Below are positions 1-9,169 of a stretch of 64,000 nucleotides of DNA, in pieces (within the stretch, counting starts at the first letter, position 1; the number at the start of each line of letters is the position of its first letter). The translations under genes and the position numbers were made by a program. This stretch comes from CBDCTM01 sp965222005 (GTDB lineage: Bacteria; Bacteroidota; Bacteroidia; Chitinophagales; Saprospiraceae). The notes under the pieces are model-generated. The model did not search any database, was not told where the DNA came from, and saw only the letters and a list, made by a program, of their open reading frames with translations. Location: NCBI GenBank assembly GCA_965222005.1, contig OZ244935.1:1054001-1118000 (forward strand). Direction: 5' to 3'.

Positions 1-20
1 TAGCGATTTATTTACGCGAG

Positions 21-362
21 TCAATTGCTCGTATAGGCTGGGGCGTTTCCTTTATTTTTTATGAATTTCCCCTGAGCTATGGCGTCAGCTTTTTTGCCTG
101 AAAAAATACTAACCCAATACATGCCGGCTGCCAAAAAGCTTACACCAATGGTTTCCAGTGTTGATGAAATCCTGGATTGCATTAACACTTTTCCATCTAT
201 GTTATAAATTTTTACGAGCAGCTTGGGTTGACCACTACTTGCACGATTCAACATATCCGCTGCCGGGTTGGGCCAAAGCTTTATCCACTCTTGAGTTTGT
301 GGCAAGTCAGAGAGGCCCTCTCCAATGATGGTGTAATTGCTAACGGAACAGATGTTTAACAT
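21..362 (-). pseudogene. decayed T9SS sorting-domain fragment
   Basis: The frame encodes about 80 residues that look like a type IX secretion C-terminal sorting domain: a WPNPA motif, a 'VKIYNIDGKVL' strand pair, a 'GMYWVSI' turn and a basic end. The body of a secreted protein is missing. The codon just before the first ATG is a stop. A neighbouring frame upstream reads like the end of a secreted domain but carries its own stop, so I infer a frameshifted and truncated remnant rather than a small gene. Such domains direct proteins out through the outer membrane in Bacteroidota. No signal peptide is present. Confidence 0.6.
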
Positions 363-663
363 TTACGCTTGCCCCGTTCAGCTAGTTCACACCCTCTCGG
401 GTCAAGCATCAGAAAATATTCATCTTCAGATTCACCTCCCAAAATTCAATTTATTCACTAGCTTTGCGCGTGCAAGCTTCAAAGCCCTGCGCTCGCATAT
501 ACATCCCTCATTCTATTCTTCAAATAGGGCTAAAGGAAAATAGGGCAATTGTATGCTGTGATTTTTTCCTTTTTCCACTAATTTTGTTTTCTTTTGTGCC
601 GTGCCGGAAAAGATGGCTAGCCGTAAAATATAGAGAACCGGACCATGTTCAATAATATCGTTA
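363..663. other. intergenic region upstream of mreB
   Basis: About 300 bases with no convincing gene; the short frames here have no recognisable content. A possible Bacteroidota -7 box, TAATTTTG, lies at 579-586, about 78 bases before mreB, but no good -33 TTG sits at the normal distance, so the mreB promoter is only suggested. Confidence 0.4.
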
Positions 664-1695
664 ATGAAACTGTTTAGCTTTTTTTCGCAAGAGCTTGCGA
701 TAGACCTCGGAACTGCCAATACCCTCATCATTCAGGATGACAATATCGTGGTGGACGAACCCTCTATTGTAGCGATTGACCGACGCACCGGCGAAACCAT
801 CGCTGTGGGTACCAAGGCTATGCAAATGCATGAGAAAACGCATGAAAATATTAAAACTATCCGCCCGTTGAAGGATGGCGTGATCGCCGATTTTCAGGCG
901 GCGGAAAGCATGATCGAGGGCCTCATCAATATGGCAGGCAACCGGCGGCGCTTTTTCACACACATGAAAATGGTCATTTGCATTCCTTCCGGCATCACAG
1001 AAGTGGAAAAGCGAGCCGTCTTTGACTCTGCCGACCATGTAGATTCTAAAGAAACGTATCTCATCCACGAACCCATGGCCGCTGCGCTCGGTATCGGCCT
1101 GGATGTGGAAGAGCCGGTCGGCAACATGATTATCGACATTGGCGGAGGTACTACGGAGATTGCCGTGATCGCCTTGTCGGGCATCGTTTGCGACCAGTCC
1201 ATCCGCACAGCAGGCGATGAATTTACAGTCGATATTATGAATTACATGAAACGCCAGCATAACATTTTGATCGGAGAGCGCACCGCCGAGCAGATCAAAA
1301 TACAGGTGGGATCGGCCCTCCCAGAGCTGGTCAATCCGCCCGATGACTACGCCGTAAATGGCCGTGACCTGATGACAGGCATCCCTAAACAAATCACCAT
1401 TACCTATCAGGAAATAGCTCATGCCCTCGACAAATCCATCTCCAAAGTAGAAGATGCGGTACTCAAGGCTTTGGAAACCACTCCTCCTGAGCTGGCTTCC
1501 GATATTTACAAAACGGGCCTTTACCTGACGGGGGGCGGAGCCTTGCTGCGCGGGCTGGACAAACGCATCTCGCAAAAAACCAAGCTACCGGTTCATATCG
1601 CCGATGATCCCTTGCGGGCTGTGGTACGAGGTACGGGAATTGCCTTGAAAAACTCAGATAGTTTCTCCTTTTTGATCGATCGCAAAAGTGTATAA
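664..1695 (+). CDS. mreB: rod-shape determining protein MreB
   Basis: Bacterial actin homologue that forms membrane-associated filaments and guides lateral cell-wall synthesis with MreC, MreD, PBP2 and RodA. The 343-residue length is normal for the family. The phosphate-1 loop DLGTANT is at residues 14-20, the second nucleotide loop DIGGGTTEIA lies near 160, and the adenosine motif 'TGGGALLRG' is near 290. The N-terminal MKLFSFFSQE is the short amphipathic region expected for membrane binding. It heads the mreB-mreC-mreD-mrdA cluster in the usual order. The 110-base gap to mreC holds a possible second promoter. Confidence 0.97.
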   Translation: MKLFSFFSQELAIDLGTANTLIIQDDNIVVDEPSIVAIDRRTGETIAVGTKAMQMHEKTHENIKTIRPLKDGVIADFQAAESMIEGLINMAGNRRRFFTHMKMVICIPSGITEVEKRAVFDSADHVDSKETYLIHEPMAAALGIGLDVEEPVGNMIIDIGGGTTEIAVIALSGIVCDQSIRTAGDEFTVDIMNYMKRQHNILIGERTAEQIKIQVGSALPELVNPPDDYAVNGRDLMTGIPKQITITYQEIAHALDKSISKVEDAVLKALETTPPELASDIYKTGLYLTGGGALLRGLDKRISQKTKLPVHIADDPLRAVVRGTGIALKNSDSFSFLIDRKSV

Positions 1696-1769
1696 GTGAG
1701 CGGACTTGCCCATACAGCCTGTATCCTGCCTGCCCTTTCATATTCTCCATAGGAATCCGGAGAGATTTG

Positions 1770-1777
1770 TACTTTTG
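1770..1777 (+). promoter_or_regulatory. possible -7 box before mreC
   Basis: TACTTTTG fits the Bacteroidota TAnnTTTG element and lies 28 bases before the mreC start, inside an unusually long mreB-mreC gap. No clear -33 TTG is seen at the right distance, so this is weak evidence. Confidence 0.35.
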
Positions 1778-1804
1778 TGTGGATCAGAATAGCTACCAAG
1801 CAGC

Positions 1805-2635
1805 ATGCGCAATTTAATTTTACTCTTTATCAGAAATGGAGGCTTACTGCTTTTCCTGCTTTTGGAAGGGCTTTGCATGTTTTTGGTGGTGCAATTCAAC
1901 AAAAAGCAAAACGACATTTATTTTCGGACAACTGCTGCTTTCACCGGTGCGGTATATAATCAAGTGGACGAGATCACCAAATACTGGAACCTGTCAAGTG
2001 TAGCGGACAATATTGCCCGCGAGAATGCTCAATTGCTCCGCCAGCTGGAAGAGCTGAAACCTCCCTTTTATCAGACCCCCGATACCACCAGCCGCGATAG
2101 TAGCCTGGCGCTGTACGAGTTTATTCCGGCCAAAGTGATTAGCAACTCCATTGGCAAGCACAACAATCACCTGATCCTCAATGTGGGGAGTACAGATAGT
2201 ATAGCTGCGGGGATGGGGGTGATCGGCGGTGGCGGATTGGTAGGGGTGGTTCGGTCGGTGACGGCGGATTATGCCATTGTGATGTCCTTGTTGCACAAGG
2301 AGTCACGCATCAGTGCCGCCATTGAGCGAACAGGGCATTTTGGTGTATTGGTATGGCAAGCCAATGACCCGATGAGAGCCAGGCTGATAAATATTCCAAA
2401 ACACGCCTCTCCCTCCAAGCAGGATACCATCGTGACGAGTGGCTATTCCACTATATTTCCGGAGGGCCTAATGGTGGGTACTATCGAAGGGATAGATATG
2501 GAAGGGGGCAGCAATACACATATAATAGATGTGGCATTGTCCAATGACCTTAGCCGCATCAAGTATGTGTATGTGATAAAGCATTTAAAGGCCGAGCAGT
2601 TGAGTGCCCTGAAGGAGGAGGTAGAAAATGAGTAG
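1805..2635 (+). CDS. mreC: rod-shape determining protein MreC
   Basis: Bitopic inner-membrane protein whose periplasmic beta-domains scaffold the elongasome and activate PBP2. The 276 residues show one N-terminal membrane helix (about residues 9-29), a coiled-coil stretch (about 55-85, 'NIARENAQLLRQLEEL'), then the MreC beta core with 'GMGVIGGGGLVGVV' and 'VTSGYSTIFPEGLMVGTI', both typical of the family. The gene ends by overlapping mreD, which suggests coupled translation. Confidence 0.95.
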   Translation: MRNLILLFIRNGGLLLFLLLEGLCMFLVVQFNKKQNDIYFRTTAAFTGAVYNQVDEITKYWNLSSVADNIARENAQLLRQLEELKPPFYQTPDTTSRDSSLALYEFIPAKVISNSIGKHNNHLILNVGSTDSIAAGMGVIGGGGLVGVVRSVTADYAIVMSLLHKESRISAAIERTGHFGVLVWQANDPMRARLINIPKHASPSKQDTIVTSGYSTIFPEGLMVGTIEGIDMEGGSNTHIIDVALSNDLSRIKYVYVIKHLKAEQLSALKEEVENE

Positions 2636-3149
2636 TACTACACTGGCCAATGTGTTGCGCTTCATCGGCTTGGTAGCTCTGCAGGTGCTCATATTCAACC
2701 GCTTTACTATGGGCTGGGACCAAAACCGCTATTTTCAGATATTCATTTATCCCTTATTTATACTCCTGTTGCCGATCAGAACACCCCATAGTTTGCTGGT
2801 GTTTTTAGGATTTGTGATAGGGATTACCATTGATATGTTCTACATCAGCCCCGGGGTGCATGCCAGTGCGGGTGTTTTTACAGCATTTATCCGACCACTA
2901 GTCCTATCTTATCTGGAGCCCCGTGGCGGCTATAATGTAAGCTACAGCCCTACTAAAAACAGGTTCGGGTTGAGCTGGTTTTTGACGTATGCCGGCATTT
3001 TGATGTTTGCCCACCTGTTTTTTTACTATGCCGTGGAGGCCTTTACATTCTATTATTTTTTCGAAATCTTGTTAAGAACGATAGCTAGCTTCCTTATATC
3101 CATAATTTTTATTATCATGTATCAGTATCTTTTTGATCCCAGAGAATAA
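2628..3149 (+). CDS. mreD: rod-shape determining protein MreD
   Basis: Small polytopic inner-membrane partner of MreC. The 173 residues are mostly hydrophobic, with about five predicted membrane segments, and include 'GFVIGITIDMFYISPGVHASAGVFTAFIRP', which matches the MreD pattern of a short charged loop followed by a Gly-rich helix (quoted in part: GITIDMFY, GVHASAGVF). Sequence is divergent, as usual for MreD, so the call rests on composition and position. Its ATG lies inside the mreC end, an 8-base overlap. Confidence 0.9.
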   Translation: MSSTTLANVLRFIGLVALQVLIFNRFTMGWDQNRYFQIFIYPLFILLLPIRTPHSLLVFLGFVIGITIDMFYISPGVHASAGVFTAFIRPLVLSYLEPRGGYNVSYSPTKNRFGLSWFLTYAGILMFAHLFFYYAVEAFTFYYFFEILLRTIASFLISIIFIIMYQYLFDPRE

Positions 3150-3163
3150 CAAATGCAGCCATT

Positions 3164-5017
3164 GTGAATGAGAATATAAAAGACAGAAGCAACATCATCC
3201 ATATCGTTTTCCTGCTGGCAGCCGGGCTGCTGCTGTTCAAAGCTTTGCAAATCCAGCTACTCGACACCTCCTACGAAGCCCGGGCCAATGCCACCGCCAT
3301 CGACAAATATGTACTCTACCCTTCCCGGGGGCTCATCTTCGACCGCAACGGAAAACTGCTGGTCAACAATAATCCGATCTACGACATCAAAGTCACCTAC
3401 AATCAGCTCAATACCGAAATGGATACCAGCGAGTTGTGCGAATTGCTCCGGATCGACTCGAGTGCTTTTTTGAAAAATATCAATAAAAATTGGCGCGACA
3501 AGCGGTTCTCAAAATCTGTTCCCTTCATTTTCCTGTCCAAAGTATCTCCTGCATTGGCCGTTCGCTTTATGGAGCATTTGTACAAATTTCCCGGCTTTTC
3601 GGTTCAATTGCGAAACGTAAGAGGATACCCTCATCGCAATTCCGCTCATGTGCTGGGCTATATCAATGAAGTGAGTCCCGCCCAACTGGAAGCCGACAAA
3701 AGCAATTCGTACAGCCTGGGTGACTATATCGGAGCTACCGGACTGGAAGCTTTTTACGAGCATCAGTTGCGTGGCCGCAAGGGGGCGCGCTTTGTATTGA
3801 AGGACAATCTCGGCAGAGAAGTAGGGCCCTACAAAAACGGGCGCCTCGATTCGGTTGCCATCTCCGGGGCCGATCTTATCAGCACCATCGATGTGCAATT
3901 GCAGGCCTACGGCGAACAGCTCATGCAAAACAAAACGGGCAGCATCGTTGCCATTGAGCCTGCTAGCGGGCAGATACTCTGTATGGTCAGCTCTCCTACC
4001 TACGACCCCAACAAGCTCACCATCCATCGTGATCGTGGTGTGGAATTTAACAAGCTGATGAAGGATACCCTCAAACCCTTTTTCGATCGCTCCATCATGG
4101 CTAAGTATCCGCCGGGGTCTATTTTCAAAACAGTTGTAGCACTGGTGGGTATGCAGGAAGGTGTGCTTAACATCAACCGAGGAGTGACTTGTAATATGGG
4201 GTATTATTATAAAGGGCAGGTGCGAAAGTGCCATGCTCATCCCCATCCGTACAATGTGGCAACAGCTCTCCAGCACTCTTGCAATGCCTACTTTTTCACC
4301 GTGCTGCGCGAAATAATTGACAAATATGGCTTTTACAATCCCCACCAGGGCCTCGATACCTTTGTGAATCATCTCTATGATTTTGGATTGGGCAAAGCCC
4401 TGGGAACCGATATTCCCAATGAATTGTCAGGCAATGTGCCTACTTCAGGTGTTTATGACAAAATGTACCCCAAAGACAAAGGCAGCTGGTATTCACCTAC
4501 CATCATGTCAATTGGTATCGGTCAGGGGGAAATTCAAATGACAAGCCTGCAAATGGCCAACCTGGCAGCCATCATCGCCAACCGGGGCTGGTATATTACC
4601 CCCCATCTTATCAAAGGGTTTCGGCAGGCAGAACTGGCTGTTGCCCCCGAATATACTACCCCAAAAAGGGTTCGGATTGAGCAGCAATATTTTGAGCCCG
4701 TTGTGGACGGGATGGAAATGGCGGTCACGGGTGGCACTGCCCGCATCGCCTATTTGCCGGATATCCCAATTTGTGGCAAAACGGGTACCTCCCAAAACCC
4801 GCACGGCAAGGATCACTCGGTATTTTTTGCTTTTGCGCCAAAAGATAAACCCGAAATCGCCATTGCTGTGTATGTGGAGCATGGCATATGGGGGGCTACC
4901 TATGCTGCGCCCATCGCCAGCTTGATGATTGAAAAATACCAAACAGATTCCATCGCCTCCAATCGGAAGTGGCTGGAAAACAATATGTTGAATGCCAATT
5001 TGGTCGTCCAGCCATAA
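3164..5017 (+). CDS. mrdA: penicillin-binding protein 2 (MrdA)
   Basis: Class B transpeptidase of the elongasome that cross-links peptidoglycan during side-wall growth. The 617 residues have an N-terminal membrane anchor (about 12-28), a PBP dimerisation domain, and a transpeptidase domain with all three active-site motifs: S319-I-F-K322, S372-C-N374 and K539-T-G-T542. Translation appears to start at GTG; the nearby ATG codons are out of frame. It lies 14 bases after mreD. In many Bacteroidota rodA follows directly; here it does not, so the partner glycosyltransferase must be encoded elsewhere. Confidence 0.96.
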   Translation: MNENIKDRSNIIHIVFLLAAGLLLFKALQIQLLDTSYEARANATAIDKYVLYPSRGLIFDRNGKLLVNNNPIYDIKVTYNQLNTEMDTSELCELLRIDSSAFLKNINKNWRDKRFSKSVPFIFLSKVSPALAVRFMEHLYKFPGFSVQLRNVRGYPHRNSAHVLGYINEVSPAQLEADKSNSYSLGDYIGATGLEAFYEHQLRGRKGARFVLKDNLGREVGPYKNGRLDSVAISGADLISTIDVQLQAYGEQLMQNKTGSIVAIEPASGQILCMVSSPTYDPNKLTIHRDRGVEFNKLMKDTLKPFFDRSIMAKYPPGSIFKTVVALVGMQEGVLNINRGVTCNMGYYYKGQVRKCHAHPHPYNVATALQHSCNAYFFTVLREIIDKYGFYNPHQGLDTFVNHLYDFGLGKALGTDIPNELSGNVPTSGVYDKMYPKDKGSWYSPTIMSIGIGQGEIQMTSLQMANLAAIIANRGWYITPHLIKGFRQAELAVAPEYTTPKRVRIEQQYFEPVVDGMEMAVTGGTARIAYLPDIPICGKTGTSQNPHGKDHSVFFAFAPKDKPEIAIAVYVEHGIWGATYAAPIASLMIEKYQTDSIASNRKWLENNMLNANLVVQP

Positions 5018-5026
5018 AAATAATAT

Positions 5027-5614
5027 ATGCAAAAGAACAATACTCCAAAGCGCTGCAGCTGGTGCCTGGGCCATGAATTGTACATCGATTATCACGACCG
5101 GGAATGGGGGCTGGCAGTGCATGATGACCGGCAATTGTTTGAAATGCTGATACTGGAAGGAGCACAGGCGGGCCTCAACTGGCTTACCATCCTCAAAAAG
5201 CGGGAGGGCTATCGCCAGGCTTTTGAGTACTTTGATGTGCAAAAAATTGCCCGATTTAACCAGAAGAAAATAGAAAGGCTATTGCAGGATCCAGGTATTG
5301 TCCGCAATCGCCTCAAAGTAAATGCTGCCGTCACCAATGCCCGGGCATTCCTTGAAATTCAGGCAGCATATGGAAGTTTCAACCAATTCGTCTGGGAGTT
5401 TGTAGAGGGCCAACCGATCGTCAACCGCTTCAAAAATATGAGCGAGGTGCCTGCCACCAGTCAGCAGAGCGATGTAATGAGCAAGGCACTTAAAAAACGG
5501 GGATTCAAATTCGTGGGCTCTACCATTTGCTATGCCTTCATGCAGGCAGTGGGCATGGTAAACGATCACACCACAGATTGCTTTCGGTGGAAAGACTGTC
5601 AACTATCCAACTGA
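5027..5614 (+). CDS. tag: DNA-3-methyladenine glycosylase I
   Basis: Base-excision repair enzyme that removes 3-methyladenine from alkylated DNA. The 195-residue length is right for Tag. The family signature is visible: N-terminal 'RCSWCLGHELYIDYHDREWG', the 'ILEGAQAGLNWLTIL' helix, and the C-terminal zinc ligands in 'MVNDHTTDCFRW' pairing with the first Cys and His. It starts 9 bases after mrdA and probably shares its transcript, although the functions are unrelated. It converges on the next gene with only 11 bases between stops. Confidence 0.95.
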   Translation: MQKNNTPKRCSWCLGHELYIDYHDREWGLAVHDDRQLFEMLILEGAQAGLNWLTILKKREGYRQAFEYFDVQKIARFNQKKIERLLQDPGIVRNRLKVNAAVTNARAFLEIQAAYGSFNQFVWEFVEGQPIVNRFKNMSEVPATSQQSDVMSKALKKRGFKFVGSTICYAFMQAVGMVNDHTTDCFRWKDCQLSN

Positions 5615-5625
5615 TGGGAAGTGCC

Positions 5626-7092
5626 TCAAGGATGCACCACAAAACTCTTCACAAACTCCTGGCTTTCCAGATGTAATGAGATGTAATATAACCCGGCTTT
5701 AAGTGTACTGAGCGATAACTCAAACTGCTGTTTACCGGCGGCAAGCTGCTGATCCGGAAGGATAAGTACTGGCTGGCCCAGGATATCATACACGACGATC
5801 TGTGCTTTTTGAGCACGGAGTGAATGAACCCCTAGCTGTAGCCAGTGAGTTGCCGGGTTGGGGAAAAGGTGGAAAGCGCTCTGTGGAAAGTCTTCTTCTG
5901 TAAGAGTAGCGTGTTCATCCACTTCAAAAGGCAGCAGGAATCCAAAGCCGAATTGAGGATCGTCCCAAATCACACCGGCATCGCTTTCCAGCCGGATGGC
6001 TCCCTCCACATATTGCCCCGGCCCTACGCTTCCGTTGATGAGACCGTCGCCAAAAGTATCGATCATTTCAAATTCATAACATTGATCTGATTCCAGCTCA
6101 AAACTAAATTGATATTCCTTGTCGGGATCCAGTAGGATGTTACCAGAACTGTACAGTACGATGCCGTCAGCCTGCCGCAGCCACCACTTATTTTCTTCCG
6201 GCCACAGATCAGTATGCCAATACATTCGCAAGGTAGTAGTCGAAACAGGCGCATCCACTTCAATATTGTCAAGCAAGTTATCCTGAGGCATATCATCAGG
6301 CTCATCGTTTGGAGCCCACACCCGGAAATTGAGGGTGCCAGGAGCCTGCAGCCTGAGCGTATCAAAATCGAAGGTGAACGATTGCAGAGGCTCTGCGGCT
6401 CCAACCCAAAGCCCTGTACTTGCCATAGCACCATCGATGAGCAAATCTATCTGGCAGCGGCTGAGAATTTGAGCTCCTTCATTTTGCAGCACCAGGCGGG
6501 GTACAAAAGAAACCGATTGGCAGAAAGGGCCTTCAAAACCTTGATAGCTAAGTATCGAAACATTGTGGTTGCCTACAGAGCCATCGCAGGACTGTATGCA
6601 CTGCAAAAGGGTCTGGTAGTCCCAATGGCCTATTTTTTCAATTCGCTTGTTCGTACAGATTTTGTAAATAGTCGGCCAGCTATTGACGGCATAAGCATCA
6701 ATCAGGCTATGGTCATCGATGATGGGATGAGTGCTGTTGCCAAGCCAGTCGCCGTAAGTATAGGAACCGGTGCCGCTGAGGTCATCAATGCCCGTATTCC
6801 AGTCCGATTCAATAGTGAAAACCATCACTTCGTCCGTGCCATTCGGCCCGTTTTGCTCAAATAATTGATCGAAAGCGCCGGAAATATGATAGGACCAGCA
6901 GGGTCCACACCAGGTGGAAGCGAAGTGAATAAAAACAGTTTTTCCATCATTCAGATAGTCATACAGTGTATGCTCTGCACCCGTCACATCCGTCAGTGTC
7001 CAATCAGGAGCAACGCTTCCGTCAGGCAATTGAGCGGGGCCCTCCATAGAAAAAGCAGAGAACAAAAACAGGAAAATAAAGCGGTACAGCAT
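5626..7092 (-). CDS. exported thioredoxin-fold protein with T9SS sorting domain
   Basis: I chose the ATG at 7092 over an upstream TTG because it begins directly with a signal peptide (MLYRFIFLFLFSAFSMEGPAQ). A redoxin/TlpA-like domain follows with the active site 'ASTWCGPCWSYH' near residue 55. A middle region of beta-sandwich type contains 'FDTFGDGL', and the last 80 residues form a type A T9SS sorting domain ('LFPNPATHWLQL', 'GLYYISLHLESQEFVKSFVV'). The protein is therefore predicted to be secreted or surface-attached and to act on disulphides, but its substrate is unknown. The two active-site Cys are intact. Confidence 0.85.
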   Translation of the reverse strand: MLYRFIFLFLFSAFSMEGPAQLPDGSVAPDWTLTDVTGAEHTLYDYLNDGKTVFIHFASTWCGPCWSYHISGAFDQLFEQNGPNGTDEVMVFTIESDWNTGIDDLSGTGSYTYGDWLGNSTHPIIDDHSLIDAYAVNSWPTIYKICTNKRIEKIGHWDYQTLLQCIQSCDGSVGNHNVSILSYQGFEGPFCQSVSFVPRLVLQNEGAQILSRCQIDLLIDGAMASTGLWVGAAEPLQSFTFDFDTLRLQAPGTLNFRVWAPNDEPDDMPQDNLLDNIEVDAPVSTTTLRMYWHTDLWPEENKWWLRQADGIVLYSSGNILLDPDKEYQFSFELESDQCYEFEMIDTFGDGLINGSVGPGQYVEGAIRLESDAGVIWDDPQFGFGFLLPFEVDEHATLTEEDFPQSAFHLFPNPATHWLQLGVHSLRAQKAQIVVYDILGQPVLILPDQQLAAGKQQFELSLSTLKAGLYYISLHLESQEFVKSFVVHP

Positions 7093-7270
7093 GAGCGATC
7101 CCAATGGTATATTGCAATATTAGGGGTAAATTCTGCCGATTTCAAAAACTGGAGGATTATAAAATGTTATTGTACGTCACTAGGGTGTTTTCTCCAGCCT
7201 ATACAAGATTTTAAAAAATGCCAATCTGGCGGCAAAATGCCGACTTTGGGATAAAATCAGCATTTTGAGA

Positions 7271-7302
7271 TTCGCTTATGTAACTTTTATCCCCTAACTT
7301 TG
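7271..7302 (+). promoter_or_regulatory. Bacteroidota-type promoter for the 7343 gene
   Basis: TTCG (7271-7274), 20 bases, then TAACTTTG (7295-7302), close to the TTTG/TAnnTTTG consensus. It lies 41 bases before the ATG of the small T9SS protein gene. Confidence 0.5.
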
Positions 7303-7342
7303 TCTAAGTTTTATAATTGCATAGTATTTAAACCAAGCCCAC

Positions 7343-8035
7343 ATGAAAAAAATTATACTCTCCTTACTTTTTGGCTCATTCTGCCTTTTGGCGCTGGCGC
7401 AGTCCGAAATTTACGTGGCCCCCAACCCGGCCTTTGCCTCGGGAGAAGCCAACGAAACGGACATTGAGGCTCACAACAACATCAAAAACACCTCTGCCAA
7501 TGAAGCCCGCTTGCGCTGGGTGTACCTCTCCGAAGATATGCCAAGCGGCTGGGAGTCATGGGTTTGTGACAATAACCTTTGTTATGGACCCAATACAGAC
7601 GAAACACCGAGCAACCGGCCCGTAGTGATCAGCGCCGGTATGGATGGCCTGATGATTCTGCATGTTGACCCCAATGATACGCCGGGCACAGGAACCATCA
7701 AGCTGGAAATTACTGATTTTGATGATCACAACATCGTGATCGATACCGCCATTTATATCATAGAAGCCTTGACGGTAGGCACGGAGGAATTGGAAAAGGG
7801 AGTAGAGTCGTTGAGTATATTCCCCAATCCGGCCAGCGATTATATCCAAATCACTAACAATACCCTGGTCGATCAGGTGGTAGTTTATAACGTTCTCGGT
7901 AAGCGTATGCTCGATTTCCGCTACGAAGCTTCGGCCCACTATGCCGTAGCCGATTTGCCAGCCGGTTTTTATTTGGTAAGCCTCATAAATGAAGAAGAAG
8001 GAGTACTGAAAACCCTGCGGATGCAGAAGAGGTAA
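7343..8035 (+). CDS. small secreted T9SS-sorted protein, function unknown
   Basis: A 230-residue protein with a clear Sec signal peptide (MKKIILSLLFGSFCLLALAQ), a roughly 120-residue beta-rich domain, and a type A sorting domain starting at 'LSIFPNPASDYIQI'. The middle domain begins with 'EIYVAPNPAFASGEANETDIEAH' (quoted in two parts: EIYVAPNPAF, ANETDIEAH) and mentions no catalytic motif I recognise; its pattern of Asn, Asp and alternating hydrophobics suggests an immunoglobulin-like fold. It has its own promoter and terminator, so it is a single-gene unit. Confidence 0.8.
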   Translation: MKKIILSLLFGSFCLLALAQSEIYVAPNPAFASGEANETDIEAHNNIKNTSANEARLRWVYLSEDMPSGWESWVCDNNLCYGPNTDETPSNRPVVISAGMDGLMILHVDPNDTPGTGTIKLEITDFDDHNIVIDTAIYIIEALTVGTEELEKGVESLSIFPNPASDYIQITNNTLVDQVVVYNVLGKRMLDFRYEASAHYAVADLPAGFYLVSLINEEEGVLKTLRMQKR

Positions 8036-8053
8036 ATCTTGAAAAACAGTACT

Positions 8054-8094
8054 AAACAAAGGCTAGGGATACTTGAAACCCCTAGCCTTTGTTT
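8054..8094. terminator. bidirectional intrinsic terminator
   Basis: A perfect 15-bp stem, AAACAAAGGCTAGGG paired with its complement at 8080-8094, with an 11-base loop. A/T runs on both outer sides allow it to end transcription from both the T9SS gene on the left and the convergent QueD-like gene on the right. Confidence 0.85.
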
Positions 8095-8104
8095 ATTGAG
8101 CACA

Positions 8105-8512
8105 TTATGCCGGATACTCCACAAAATTGCGCGGCGTTTCATACAGCCGGACGGCCAGGTCGTAGCGATCATCCAAATGAGTGCGCAGGATGTTCCAGAT
8201 CACATAGCAGATATTTTCAGCCGTTGGAATGAGGGTTTTAAACTCTTCCGTATCCAGGTTCAGATTTTTATGATCGAACCGCCGTTCAATTTGCTCATGG
8301 ATCAACTCCTTCAGTAATTTCAGATCGATTAGATAGCCCGTCTCCGGATCTACCTCCCCGCTCACTTTGACGACCAGCTCATAGTTGTGCCCGTGAAAGT
8401 TAGGATTGTTGCACAGACCGAAAACCTGCTCATTTTTTTTGTCCGGCCAGGCCGGGTTGTACAGGCGATGAGCTGCATTGAAGTGGGCTCTTCGAAAAAC
8501 GGCAATGCGCAT
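8105..8512 (-). CDS. queD: 6-pyruvoyl-tetrahydropterin synthase/QueD family enzyme
   Basis: T-fold enzyme acting on dihydroneopterin triphosphate, making either 6-pyruvoyl-tetrahydropterin or 6-carboxy-tetrahydropterin for queuosine synthesis. The start at 8512 gives 135 residues beginning MRIAVFRRAHFNAAHRL, normal for the family; a longer frame upstream adds no conserved residues. Zinc ligands appear as H in 'AHFNAAHRL' and in 'FHGHNYEL', the catalytic Cys in 'FGLCNNPN', and the substrate Glu in 'PTAENICYVIW'. No queC, queE or queF lies nearby, so the choice between pterin and queuosine roles is open. Confidence 0.88.
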   Translation of the reverse strand: MRIAVFRRAHFNAAHRLYNPAWPDKKNEQVFGLCNNPNFHGHNYELVVKVSGEVDPETGYLIDLKLLKELIHEQIERRFDHKNLNLDTEEFKTLIPTAENICYVIWNILRTHLDDRYDLAVRLYETPRNFVEYPA

Positions 8513-8530
8513 AGTGACTTGATTGAGTTC

Positions 8531-8562
8531 TTTGGATGTTGAACAAACCCAGCCTACCTTTG
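8531..8562 (+). promoter_or_regulatory. promoter left in front of the GPx pseudogene
   Basis: TTTG (8531-8534), 20 bases, TACCTTTG (8555-8562): an excellent match to the Bacteroidota promoter. It points at the broken glutathione peroxidase gene, whose ATG is 58 bases downstream. Confidence 0.6.
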
Positions 8563-8619
8563 GTTTGTGTAAAAAGCTTGTTTCCGAAAGTATCAAATAA
8601 AATATGTATTTTTACGCAA

Positions 8620-9151
8620 ATGTCAGAAATGACTTCGATCCATCAGTTTAAGGTAGAAGGAATAGACGGAAGAAGCATTGATTTTGCCGCATTTGAAGGA
8701 AAAAATATTGGTGGTTAATGTTGCATCACATTGTGGTTTTACCTCACAATATCAACAATTGCAGGAATTGCAAGAAGCCTTTGAACATTAATTGATCGTC
8801 GTGGAATGCCCTTCCAATGACTTTGGAAGGCAGGAACCAGGCGAAAATCACCAAATTCAGGCTTTTTGTAGAGCGACGTATGGCGTGAAATTTCCGATGG
8901 CAGCCAAGCTAAAAATACAGGGCGATGATGCACATCCCCTATACCAATGGCTGACCAGTAAAGCAAAAAACGGATATTTGGATACTACTGTAAAATGGAA
9001 TTTTCAAAAATACCTGCTCGATGAGCAGGGCCATATAGTCACCACTCTTGCCTCCTCCGTCGAACCACTCAGCGAACCCATTTTAGACTGGCTCGCCTCC
9101 TCAGTATTCTGCCTAATAGTACTGCCGAAGTACTTTCTGACCATGTTTTGA
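8620..9151 (+). pseudogene. glutathione peroxidase family pseudogene
   Basis: Conceptual translation across frames gives a nearly complete thiol peroxidase: 'VNVASHCGFTSQYQQL' (the active-site Cys form), 'CPSNDFGRQEPG', 'FPMAAKLKIQG' and 'VKWNFQKYLLD' are all GPx family motifs. Two lesions break it: a frameshift in the A-run at 8700-8705 (the ATG frame ends at 8718), and an in-frame TAA at 8789-8791 where the family usually has a coding triplet before the 'VVECPSNDF' strand. The C-terminal end is also longer than expected. The active GPx triad residues Cys, Gln-like and Trp regions remain recognisable, so decay is recent, or the assembly has errors here. Confidence 0.8.
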
Positions 9152-9169
9152 TCCAAAACCGGCCGCGCT

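Noticed and set aside
661..1575. 304-codon minus-strand frame over mreB
   Set aside because: Antisense of a clearly coding gene, with no recognisable domain.
3509..4372. 287-codon minus-strand frame over mrdA
   Set aside because: Shadow of the transpeptidase gene in another frame.
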